Shown here: positions 35,587-43,654 of the stretch, in pieces | Numbering within the stretch: the stretch's first letter is position 1 | Layout of the letters: the number at the start of each line of letters is the position of its first letter | Assembly (NCBI GenBank): GCA_017991555.1 | Contig: JAGOQM010000007.1 | Span: 124,001 to 188,000, forward strand | DNA from: Neisseriaceae bacterium | GTDB lineage: Bacteria; Pseudomonadota; Gammaproteobacteria; Burkholderiales; Neisseriaceae | Length of the DNA: 64,000 nt | Reading direction: 5' to 3' | The notes under the pieces: generated by a model | Told to the model about the DNA's origin: nothing | What the model saw: only the letters and a program-made list of their open reading frames with translations | Database searches by the model: none | Made by a program: the position numbers and the translations under genes

Positions 35587-36815
35587 ACACGACCGAAACC
35601 ATTGTGATTGTGGGCGCTGGGCAAGCCGGCAGCATGGTGTGTGCCAACCTGCGCCAGCTCGGCCATGAAGGCCCCATCGTGTTGATTGGTGCCGAAGGCC
35701 ATCACCCTTACGAACGTCCGCCCTTGTCTAAAGACGCCTTGTTAAACCCTGATGCCGTGCCCACGCCGATTTTGCCACCGAGCTACTTTGACGAGCACAA
35801 CATTGATTACCGCGTAGGGGCCACCGTCACCGCGATTGACCGTGGTGCCAAAACCGTGACCCTAGCCTCGGGCGAAACCTTGCCCTATGCTCATCTGGTT
35901 TTGTGTACCGGTGCCAGCATTCGACAGCTGCCCTTATTGGATGCTTTAGGCACCGAACGAGTGCATACTTTGCGTACCTTAGAAGACGCCCATAAGCTGC
36001 GCAACGTTCTGACGCCAAATCGACGCGTGGCCTTAGTCGGCGGCGGTGTCATTGGTCTAGAACTTGCCGCCAGCGCCAAAGCTTTAGGCTGCGGTGAGGT
36101 GACCGTGATTGAAAAGGGTGAAGGCTTAATGCAACGCATCGCGCCAGCCCCTATTAGTGATTACTTGCTGGCCTATCATCAGGCTCAAGGCGTGCGCTTT
36201 CATTTTAATGCGGACCTTAATAGCGCGGCATTAACGCCGGATGGCGCTGTCTATTTGACTTTGGCAGATGGCCAAACGATTGAGGTAGATGATGTCATTT
36301 ATGGCATCGGCGTGGTGCCCAACGTGGCGCTGGCCGAAGCCGCAGGCTTGGCCATTCATCACGGTATTGTGATCGACCATTTACAGGCGCAAACCTCCGA
36401 CCCATTCGTGTATGCCGCCGGTGACGTGGCCACCTGTTTTAACGCCGCCGAAGGCAGCCACAGCCGTCGTGAAACGTGGGAAAACGCCAACCTACAAGCG
36501 GCCAAGATTGCGCGCGCCATCATGGGCCTAGCGCAAACCGACGACCAAGCCGCCTGGTTTTGGACCGACCAATACGACTTAAACATTCAGTTTGTCGGTG
36601 ACATGGCCGCAGCAAAGTGGGTCACGCGGGGCAAGGTAGACGAACACAAGTTTATGCTGTTCGGTCTTGACGACGCGGGCGTGCTAGTGGGCGCGGTGGC
36701 GGTGAATATGGGCCGAGAAATTCGCTTCTGTCGCCAGCTGATTGCGGCCAAGGCCGTGGTTGACACGCAACAGCTTATGGACGAAACCGTGAAGCTAAAA
36801 GCCTTGTGTGCTTAG
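35583..36815 (+). CDS. hcaD: 3-phenylpropionate/cinnamate dioxygenase ferredoxin--NAD+ reductase
   Basis: FAD-dependent reductase that transfers electrons from NADH to the ferredoxin HcaC. FAD motif VIVGAGQAGSMVCANLRQLG, NAD motif VALVGGGVIGLELAASAKAL, FAD-ribityl motif PFVYAAGDVATCFN are present. Start ATG 35583 overlaps the mhpB stop; the longer open frame from 35535 lies inside mhpB. At 410 residues it is close to E. coli HcaD (400). Confidence 0.93.
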   Translation: MNTTETIVIVGAGQAGSMVCANLRQLGHEGPIVLIGAEGHHPYERPPLSKDALLNPDAVPTPILPPSYFDEHNIDYRVGATVTAIDRGAKTVTLASGETLPYAHLVLCTGASIRQLPLLDALGTERVHTLRTLEDAHKLRNVLTPNRRVALVGGGVIGLELAASAKALGCGEVTVIEKGEGLMQRIAPAPISDYLLAYHQAQGVRFHFNADLNSAALTPDGAVYLTLADGQTIEVDDVIYGIGVVPNVALAEAAGLAIHHGIVIDHLQAQTSDPFVYAAGDVATCFNAAEGSHSRRETWENANLQAAKIARAIMGLAQTDDQAAWFWTDQYDLNIQFVGDMAAAKWVTRGKVDEHKFMLFGLDDAGVLVGAVAVNMGREIRFCRQLIAAKAVVDTQQLMDETVKLKALCA

Positions 36816-36848
36816 GTTTAAGTTCAGAAACCACCGCTGACAGCCGAT

Positions 36849-36874
36849 AAAAAACCAGCCCTAGGGCTGGTTTT
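36849..36874. terminator. Bidirectional terminator after hcaD
   Basis: Palindromic stem AACCAGCCCT/AGGGCTGGTT flanked by A-run and T-run; ends hcaD and the convergent curA-like gene. Confidence 0.85.
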
Positions 36875-36918
36875 GTCATGCTCAATGGGCCTAGTGAAGT
36901 AGGCCTAGTTAAATGATC

Positions 36919-37959
36919 TTAGTCTTTAGGCCCAACTTGAATCACCATCTTGCCAAAGTTACGACCGTTCAGTACGTCGATTAAGGCCTGTGGCGCTTGT
37001 TCAAAGCCGTCCACCAGCTGTTCACGGTATTTGATTTGGCCAGAGGCCAGCCAGGCACTCATTTGCTGCATGAACTCTGGGAGTTCGGGGCCGTAGTCGT
37101 CAAACACAATGAAGCCGCGCACGCTGAGGCGTTTGGTTAAAATTGTGCCCATCAATAAAGACAGACGATCTGGGCCTGAAGGCAACTCGGTGCTGTTGTA
37201 TTGCGAAATCAGGCCACACACCGGGATGCGCGCACGGCTGTTCAGCAGGGGCAACACCGCATCAAACACCTTACCACCCACGTTTTCATAATACACGTCA
37301 ATGCCTTCAGCGCAGGCTTGCTTTAGCTGTTCGGCAAAGTCAGGTGCACGGTGGTCAATACAGGCGTCAAAGCCCAATACCTCGACCGCATGGCGACATT
37401 TTTCAGGGCCGCCGGCAATGCCGATGGCTTTAGCGCCTTTGATTTTGGCAATTTGGCCCACGGTCGCGCCGACAGGGCCTGTGGCGGCGGCCACCACCAC
37501 GGTTTCGCCCGCCTGTGGTTTACCAATGTCCAATAGGCCCATGTAAGCCGTAAAGCCGGGCATGCCTAAAATACCTAAAGCGTAGGAAGGGTGGGCCAGG
37601 TCAGACGGCAGCTTTAACATTAAATCGTTGCCGTCAGTGCAAAAATAATCTTGCCAGCCGCCATAGGCCACGACCCAGTCACCGACTTGGTAGTCGGGAT
37701 GTTGCGATTCGGCCACGCGACAAACGGTACCGCCCACCATGAGGCCATCAATCGCCACCGGTTCGGCATAGGATGCGGCGTCGCTCATGCGCCCACGCAT
37801 GTAGGGGTCAATGGATAAATACACCGTGCGCAATAACACCTCGCCGGCTTTAGGGGTGGGGATGGGGGCTAGATTTAAGCGGAAGTTGTCTGGCTGTGGC
37901 TGACCGTGTGGTCGTGATGCCAATAAAAACTGACGGTTGTGTTGGGTATTTTGTGACAT
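36919..37959 (-). CDS. curA: NADPH-dependent oxidoreductase of the CurA / 2-alkenal reductase group
   Basis: Zinc-free medium-chain reductase that reduces carbon-carbon double bonds of alpha,beta-unsaturated carbonyls; in E. coli CurA reduces curcumin. Features are LSIDPYMRGRMSDAASY, the glycine-rich cofactor segment VAAATGPVGATVGQIAKIKG, and YYENVGGKVFDAVLPLLN. The 346-residue length fits. It follows a TetR regulator by about 50 bases on the same strand and may detoxify reactive alkenals or enones; that role is inferred. Confidence 0.85.
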   Translation of the reverse strand: MSQNTQHNRQFLLASRPHGQPQPDNFRLNLAPIPTPKAGEVLLRTVYLSIDPYMRGRMSDAASYAEPVAIDGLMVGGTVCRVAESQHPDYQVGDWVVAYGGWQDYFCTDGNDLMLKLPSDLAHPSYALGILGMPGFTAYMGLLDIGKPQAGETVVVAAATGPVGATVGQIAKIKGAKAIGIAGGPEKCRHAVEVLGFDACIDHRAPDFAEQLKQACAEGIDVYYENVGGKVFDAVLPLLNSRARIPVCGLISQYNSTELPSGPDRLSLLMGTILTKRLSVRGFIVFDDYGPELPEFMQQMSAWLASGQIKYREQLVDGFEQAPQALIDVLNGRNFGKMVIQVGPKD

Positions 37960-38011
37960 GAGAACACTCCTGTATCGGTAGAGTAAAAACGGACAGAACG
38001 TAAGGCACAGG

Positions 38012-38611
38012 CTAAGGCCTGTGTGGCTCAGGTAAGAGGCTTAAGGTTTTGTGCATGGCCAGTTGTAATGGCTGATCATCCTGAGTTAATTTATTGCTCA
38101 GGCTGGCGCCCAGCCATAGGGCGTATAAGGTGGGTATTTCTACTTCTGGATCAAGCTGGGGCGAAATTGACCCGTCGGCTTGGCCGTCTTGCATACAGCG
38201 AATCAACCGCTGCATCACGCTGTCGCTGCCTTCTAATAGAGCCAGACGCATCGGGTCAGACAGGTCAGACACCTCAGCGCTGAGCTTCACCACCAGGCAG
38301 GGCTGCTCAGGGTTGTGGCACTGCTGGCTTTGTTGCCAGTGCTGCCAATAATTGAGTAGCTGCATGCGGCCATTGGCCGCTGGCGTCTGCCACAGCGCGT
38401 CGACCCTGAGGTGGTAGCAGGCAAAATAATGCTGAATCAGCTCGGTGCCAAATGCGTCTTTCGAGGCAAAATAGTGGTAGAAAGACCCTTTTGGTACTTG
38501 GGCCTGTTTAAGAATTTCTGACAGACCAACGGCGCTATAGCCTTTATGGGCAATCAGCTGATAGCCGATGTCGAGCAGGTGCAGGCGGGTGTTTTGTGAC
38601 GTTGGGTTCAT
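38012..38611 (-). CDS. TetR-family regulator, NemR/AcuR-like
   Basis: A 199-residue repressor. The helix-turn-helix lies in VGLSEILKQAQVPKGSFYHY followed by FASKDAFGTELI, the pattern of the group that senses electrophiles. A conserved-looking Cys is in NPEQPCLVVKLSAEVSDLSD. ATG 38611 with AGGTGA upstream is preferred over GTG 38623. The palindrome TAGAC-N5-GTCTA at 38668-38682 lies just upstream and resembles NemR-type operators. It probably represses itself and the curA-like gene, with relief by reactive aldehydes or quinones; this is inference from family and position. Confidence 0.85.
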   Translation of the reverse strand: MNPTSQNTRLHLLDIGYQLIAHKGYSAVGLSEILKQAQVPKGSFYHYFASKDAFGTELIQHYFACYHLRVDALWQTPAANGRMQLLNYWQHWQQSQQCHNPEQPCLVVKLSAEVSDLSDPMRLALLEGSDSVMQRLIRCMQDGQADGSISPQLDPEVEIPTLYALWLGASLSNKLTQDDQPLQLAMHKTLSLLPEPHRP

Positions 38612-38667
38612 GTTGACATTCACCTAAGGCTTTAGATAGGGGGTCAGTGTAGCAAGAAAAATAGAAT

Positions 38668-38682
38668 TAGACCAGTCGTCTA
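38668..38682. promoter_or_regulatory. Candidate TetR/NemR-type operator
   Basis: TAGACCAGTCGTCTA, a perfect inverted repeat TAGAC/GTCTA with a 5-base centre, 57 bases before the TetR start. Confidence 0.6.
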
Positions 38683-38966
38683 GTAGGGGTGGGTAAAAAA
38701 GTAGGGCGCAAATATGTCCTTTGTGTGGCAAGGCGCCGTCTAGTGATTGGGTGTAAGTGCCATGCTGCTTAAAGCAAAGGCTGAATAAGGAGCGATTGAG
38801 ATTGAAAGCCGATCTTCAGCCTGTGGTTAAATCAGCACAGGGGTTTACGCGGTTTTAATTAAGCGTATGATGACAGATTAATGCGGTGCGCCAGGCGTAT
38901 GGCGGGCTGTCGTAGCGCTGCGACTGTGCATTAGCCGGCGGTTAAACTCCGTCCACCGCAACCATT

Positions 38967-38995
38967 AAAAACCCACGACCTTGGTCGTGGGTTTT
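38967..38995. terminator. Intrinsic terminator after TetR gene
   Basis: Stem ACCCACGACC (38971-38980)/GGTCGTGGGT (38983-38992) with A4 on the left and T4 on the right, usable on both strands; on the minus strand it follows the TetR gene ending at 39018. Confidence 0.8.
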
Positions 38996-39017
38996 ACTTT
39001 GGGCCTTGGGTGGGCAC

Positions 39018-39608
39018 TTAGTCCCTATGGGCAAAGCCATAAATCATCAGCTGGAGCACGTCGTTGGGCAGCTGCAGTATTTTGTCGGCGTATTCGGCCT
39101 GAACGGCAGGGCTGTGCATCATTTGGTCAATGAGCTTGAGGTAGGCGTCGATGAGCGGCACCGGAAAGCGGTCGTTGACTAATTTTTTTTGCTGCAGGCC
39201 ATGGAAAAACTGCGCCATGAACTGATATTTGTCGGCCTCTAAGGTTTTGAAAAAGTCTGTCAGCTCAGCATCTTTATGCGTGGCCATGTCGTGCAGCATG
39301 GGCGCCGAGTAGAGGCCTTGTAAAGCCTGTTTCTGGAGGGCGTAAATGCCCGAAATAATGGCTTCGAGACTGCTTTCTTGTTCGGCCAGGCGGGCAAAGC
39401 CCGCGCGGATGCTGTCTTTATGGTCGATCAGGATTTCTTTAAGTAATTCTTTTTTATTTCTAAAATATTTATAAAAAGTTACCCGGCTGGTTTGGGCTTG
39501 GTGACAGATGTCTTCAATGGATACCCGCGTCCAGCCGTGTTGCGTAAACAATACGGTGGCCGCCTGGTAGAGGTCTTGCTGTGTCCGGTTGGTTTTTTGC
39601 ATGGGCAT
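39018..39608 (-). CDS. TetR-family regulator next to siderophore-uptake module
   Basis: A 196-residue regulator. The DNA-binding part is clear (QDLYQAATVLFTQHGWTRVS, IEDICHQAQTSRVTFYKYF, RNKKELLKEIL); the C-terminal ligand domain has no recognisable signature. It is divergent from the TonB receptor gene with 240-265 bases between, so it may control the uptake module in addition to Fur. In the yersiniabactin system this position is held by an AraC-type activator, so the control logic would differ. Confidence 0.85.
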   Translation of the reverse strand: MPMQKTNRTQQDLYQAATVLFTQHGWTRVSIEDICHQAQTSRVTFYKYFRNKKELLKEILIDHKDSIRAGFARLAEQESSLEAIISGIYALQKQALQGLYSAPMLHDMATHKDAELTDFFKTLEADKYQFMAQFFHGLQQKKLVNDRFPVPLIDAYLKLIDQMMHSPAVQAEYADKILQLPNDVLQLMIYGFAHRD

Positions 39609-39716
39609 CTCTGTCTAAGATTTTGTTATTTTTGATGATTGTTGGCCGCATTATATAACGCCCTGTTCGTGGGCGATACCGTCGCGGGGCGAGGCCTGCG
39701 TTTTTGATGGCAATCT

Positions 39717-39736
39717 AAATAAGAATGATTTGCAAT
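39717..39736. promoter_or_regulatory. Fur-box-like sequence upstream of siderophore receptor
   Basis: The stretch AAATAAGAATGATTTGCAAT, read on the other strand ATTGCAAATCATTCTTATTT, resembles common proteobacterial Fur sites, though its match to the 19-base consensus is only moderate. It lies about 140 bases before the receptor start. Confidence 0.5.
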
Positions 39737-39873
39737 ATTAACATTAATTAAGTATATTTACAAAATTAGTAAATTGCTAAGTATTTTGTAAAGTAAATGT
39801 TGCTTCATTTTATCAATCTGTCTTTTTAGGCTAGGCGGCGCGTGGCTTGAAAGACCCTTATATGGTTTGTCTC

Positions 39874-41898
39874 ATGAACATGAAAAAACTCAGTTTGGCC
39901 CTAGCGACGGGTGTGTACGCGTTCGCTCAGCCTCATGCCTATGCCGAAACGGCTGCACCCGAGGCGCAGTTGGCCGACGTGGTGGTGATGGGCGAGAAAA
40001 ACAAGCGCACCAAGTTTGACACCAGCACCAGCGTCGACGTTTTTGACCGCAAGCGTCTGAAAAACAGCAGCAATCCCACCACGGCATCAGACGTGTTGAA
40101 GATGACGGTGAACACCGTAGACCTTGGCTCGGGTAACGACTTGCCGACGGTGCGGGGCATTGATGGCTCTGGCCCAGCCCAGGGCGCCGTGGCGTTTTTT
40201 GCCGGCACCCGCCCACGCCTCAACCTATCCATTGATGGCCGTTCGGCCACTTACAATGAGTTTGCCTTTGGCAGTCAGTCTCTGTGGGACATCAAGCAGG
40301 TTGAGGTCTTGCGGGGGCCGCAAAGCCTGGCGCAGGGTAAGAACGCCATTGCCGGCGCCATCGTGCTCAGTTCAAACGACCCCAGCGACGTGTGGGAAGG
40401 GGCGGTTAAATTAGGCATTGGCAATCAAAACAGCACCCAGAGCGCGGCCATGGTGTCGGGCCCGTTGATTGAAGACGAGCTGTCGTTTCGCCTGAGCGTG
40501 GACAGACAAAAGCGCGAAAGCTTTGTGAAGCTCAAATACTATCCCGAGGCCGGTGATCCGCGCAAAATTGAAACCACCACCACCCGCGCCAAGCTGATGT
40601 TTACGCCGTCGGCCTTCCCTGATTTTTACAGCCGCCTCACCATTAACCATGTGAAATCGCGCGCACCGCAAAACGAAGCCTTAGACAATCCCGGCAGCCT
40701 GCGCTACTCACCGGAGCGGCCGGTGTTTGAAACCTCGGCCACCAGCGGCATTTGGGACGTGCATTGGCGCGTCAACCCACAGTTGGTGTTTGAAAACAAA
40801 TTCATTTACACCAAGTTTGATAATGACCGCCTGGCCCTGCCCATGCCTAAGGGCACGCCGGCCAAGCTGGACGGCCATGAAGTGCAGATTGAACCGATGT
40901 TGCGCTTTAACAGCGCCGACAAGCGCCTAACGGGCTTGGTGGGCCTGCACTATTTCGAAGGCAAGCAGGATGAAACCGTCGATTTAATGCCCAACCGCAA
41001 CTATTTTGATGACAAAACCCGCACACAGGCGATTTTTGGTGAGCTCACCTTTGCCGCCACGCCCACCTTAGACGTGACCTTGGCCAGCCGCATCGAGCGT
41101 GAGTCTCACCAACGCCACGGCGGCAGCAGCAATGTACGGGTGGATTTAGACAAAACCGATACCGTGTTCCTACCCCGCGTCGACGTGGCCTGGAAGCCAT
41201 CGCCACAGACGGTGGTCGGCCTGCAGGTGTCTCGCGGCTACAACCCCGGTGGGGCCGGGATTACCTTTGATCAGCCCATTGTCAGCTACGCTTTTGATCC
41301 GGAATACGTGTGGAATTACGAGCTTTATCATCGCTATCGCAACGATGAGCATCAGTTTGAGCTCAGCAGCAATGTGTTCTTCAACGACTATAAAGACATG
41401 CAGTTGCCGTATTACCTCGGCGTGAGCTCGGTGGCGATTCGCAACGCCGAAAAAGTCCACACCTATGGCGCTGAGTTTGCCGGCAGCTGGCAGGCCACGC
41501 GTCAGCTCAAGCTCTTGGGTTCGGTGGGCGTGCTCAAAACCAACATCAAACGCTATGCCGACAGCGGCCTGCAAGGCAATGAGCTGACCCGCGCGCCGAA
41601 GCTGACCCTAACCACCGGCGCCGATTATCAATTTAGCAACGGCTGGGACATGGGGGGCGATCTGCGCTTTGTGGGTGATTACTATTCTAATTATCAAAAC
41701 GACAGCTTGGGCAAAATCAGCGCCTACACGCAGGTAAACCTCTACGCTGGCTACAACTTTAAGTCTGGCCGCATTGGTCTTTATGCCAACAACGTGTTTG
41801 ATTCCGGGCACGACATCTTTATTCCTGCCAAAGACCGCCATGATGCGCTGGTACAGCGCCCTCGTGCCGTTGGCGTGACCGCAGAATACACGTTTTAA
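39874..41898 (+). CDS. TonB-dependent siderophore receptor
   Basis: About 674 residues, an outer-membrane iron-chelate receptor. The signal peptide ends at AYAETAAP; a TonB-box-like ADVVVMGEK follows; the plug shows TASDVLKMTV, LPTVRGIDGSG, NLSIDGRSATYNEF and IKQVEVLRGPQSLAQGKNAI; the barrel ends GVTAEYTF. Length and the genes that follow (two ABC half-transporters and an MFS protein) recall FyuA of the yersiniabactin system. Several starts are possible (TTG 39847, ATG 39862, 39874, 39880); none has a strong ribosome site. The chelate is unknown and no siderophore synthesis gene is nearby. Confidence 0.87.
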   Translation: MNMKKLSLALATGVYAFAQPHAYAETAAPEAQLADVVVMGEKNKRTKFDTSTSVDVFDRKRLKNSSNPTTASDVLKMTVNTVDLGSGNDLPTVRGIDGSGPAQGAVAFFAGTRPRLNLSIDGRSATYNEFAFGSQSLWDIKQVEVLRGPQSLAQGKNAIAGAIVLSSNDPSDVWEGAVKLGIGNQNSTQSAAMVSGPLIEDELSFRLSVDRQKRESFVKLKYYPEAGDPRKIETTTTRAKLMFTPSAFPDFYSRLTINHVKSRAPQNEALDNPGSLRYSPERPVFETSATSGIWDVHWRVNPQLVFENKFIYTKFDNDRLALPMPKGTPAKLDGHEVQIEPMLRFNSADKRLTGLVGLHYFEGKQDETVDLMPNRNYFDDKTRTQAIFGELTFAATPTLDVTLASRIERESHQRHGGSSNVRVDLDKTDTVFLPRVDVAWKPSPQTVVGLQVSRGYNPGGAGITFDQPIVSYAFDPEYVWNYELYHRYRNDEHQFELSSNVFFNDYKDMQLPYYLGVSSVAIRNAEKVHTYGAEFAGSWQATRQLKLLGSVGVLKTNIKRYADSGLQGNELTRAPKLTLTTGADYQFSNGWDMGGDLRFVGDYYSNYQNDSLGKISAYTQVNLYAGYNFKSGRIGLYANNVFDSGHDIFIPAKDRHDALVQRPRAVGVTAEYTF

Positions 41899-41909
41899 AA
41901 GGTAAGCAA

Positions 41910-43634
41910 ATGAAACATGAAACAATTTACGCCCCGGTTGCGGGGCAGCTGCGGCGCTCGATGCTGCTGACTTCGCTGGCTCAGGTGATGAAAATCGCCA
42001 TCTGGTTGCTGATGGTGGCGGTGATTTATGTCTTGGGCAATGAGGTTGAAGGCAACCATTATTGGTTGGTGGGGGCTTTATTGGTGCTGACGGTGGTGTA
42101 TTACACCTTAAAAATCCGCGCCCACGATCAATCGCACTATGCCGCCTTTAGACTGGAAGAAATTTTGCGCCAGCGTTTGGCCAAGAAGATCAGCCAGCTG
42201 CCCATTGGCTACGTGCGCCAGGTTGGCACCGGCGCCTTGGCCAAGGTGATGCTGGATGACATTCACGCCCTGCATTCTTACATTGCCGATGCGCCACCGC
42301 TGAAGGCTGAGGCCTATGTGACGCCGGTGTTGGTGTTTATGGTGCTGTTTTATCTGGACTGGCGCATGGCCTTGGCCGTGTTTGGCTTTTCGGTGTTGGT
42401 GTTCGTGACCCTCAAGCTGTTGATGCGTAAAGGCCGCGCCTATCGCCGCCTTTACAGCCAGGCCTTGGCCCAGGTCAACGGCGCCATCATTGAGTATGTG
42501 CAGGGCATGGCCACGGTACGCACGTTTGATGCCGGCGAAAGCTCGTACAGCCGTTATCAAGATGCCTTGGAAAACTACGACAGCGTGATGCAGCGGTGGC
42601 TGAGCAAGATCGGCATCACCATGCGTCTGGCGCGCACGCTGTTTACGCCGATGCCAATGCAAATATTTTTACTGGCCGTGGGCACCTATTTGTCGTTTCA
42701 TTACCAGCTGTCGTTTACCACCTTCTTTACCTTCTTATTGTTGGCGGCCGGCATTGTTGAGACCATGCACCCCTATATGGGCCTGCATCAGCTGTTGGAA
42801 AAATCACGCGCGTCGATAGAGCGCATTTTCGAGCTGGAAGCGCAAGCCGCGCTAGACGAGCCCGCCCAGCCTAAAGTGCCGGCCAATCATCAAATCAGCT
42901 ATGAAAACGTGTCGTTTCGCTATCACGCAGACGGCCCCGATGTGTTGCGTGAGGTGAACTTAACCATTCCTGAACACAGCTTTACCGCCATCGTGGGCAG
43001 TTCTGGTTCAGGCAAAACCACGCTCATGAATTTATTGCCCCGCTTTTGGGACGTCAGCGCTGGGTGCATCAGCATCGGCGGGGTCGACGTGCGTGAGATG
43101 ACGCAAGACGACCTGATGGCGCGCTGCTCCTTTGTGTTCCAAGACAATTTCTTATTTTCCTGCACCATTGCCGACAACATTCGCTATGGCCTCGATGCCG
43201 ATGACGCCGCCGTCGTGGCCGCCGCCAAACGGGCCGAAATTCACGACTTCATCATGACCTTGCCCGAACAGTATCACACCAAGGTGGGCGAGCGCGGTCA
43301 GCTGTTGTCGGGTGGCCAAAAACAGCGCCTCACCATTGCGCGCGCCTTTTTGCAAGATCGGCCGATTTTGGTTTTGGATGAGCCGACGGCATTTTCAGAC
43401 GCACAAAATGAAGCCTTATTGATGAAGGCGTTTAATCAGCTGATGCAGGACAAAACCGTGATCATGATTGCCCATCGGCTGTCGACCATCGTTCATGCCG
43501 ATCAAATCGTGTATTTGCAGGACGGTCAGGTGATTGCCCAAGGCACGCATGCCGGCTTGTTGGCGGATTCCCCCGCTTATCAAAAGCTGTGGTCTGACTA
43601 TCAGCAATCGCAGTCTTGGTCACTCACCGTTTAA
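41910..43634 (+). CDS. ABC transporter half-protein, YbtP/IrtA-like (siderophore uptake)
   Basis: A 574-residue inner-membrane protein with an N-terminal six-helix exporter-fold domain and a C-terminal ATPase domain. Walker A is VGSSGSGKTTLM, the signature LLSGGQKQRLTIARA, Walker B ILVLDEPTAF. The D-loop reads AFSDAQNE where SALD is usual, so one ATP site of the presumed heterodimer may be degenerate. It starts 11 bases after the receptor. The pair with the next gene resembles YbtP-YbtQ and IrtA-IrtB, exporter-fold proteins that import Fe-siderophores; an export role cannot be ruled out from sequence. Confidence 0.85.
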   Translation: MKHETIYAPVAGQLRRSMLLTSLAQVMKIAIWLLMVAVIYVLGNEVEGNHYWLVGALLVLTVVYYTLKIRAHDQSHYAAFRLEEILRQRLAKKISQLPIGYVRQVGTGALAKVMLDDIHALHSYIADAPPLKAEAYVTPVLVFMVLFYLDWRMALAVFGFSVLVFVTLKLLMRKGRAYRRLYSQALAQVNGAIIEYVQGMATVRTFDAGESSYSRYQDALENYDSVMQRWLSKIGITMRLARTLFTPMPMQIFLLAVGTYLSFHYQLSFTTFFTFLLLAAGIVETMHPYMGLHQLLEKSRASIERIFELEAQAALDEPAQPKVPANHQISYENVSFRYHADGPDVLREVNLTIPEHSFTAIVGSSGSGKTTLMNLLPRFWDVSAGCISIGGVDVREMTQDDLMARCSFVFQDNFLFSCTIADNIRYGLDADDAAVVAAAKRAEIHDFIMTLPEQYHTKVGERGQLLSGGQKQRLTIARAFLQDRPILVLDEPTAFSDAQNEALLMKAFNQLMQDKTVIMIAHRLSTIVHADQIVYLQDGQVIAQGTHAGLLADSPAYQKLWSDYQQSQSWSLTV

Positions 43635-43654
43635 GGCAGGGCAGAAAGAACCTT

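Larger units (their letters stand above)
38624..39017. other. Intergenic region between two TetR genes
   Basis: About 400 bases with no convincing gene. It contains the TetR palindrome at 38668-38682 and the terminator at 38967-38995. Confidence 0.6.

Noticed and set aside
38796..38858. 20-codon TTG-started ORF with AAGGAG nearby
   Set aside because: The start is a TTG with imperfect spacing, the peptide has no features and nothing else supports translation.
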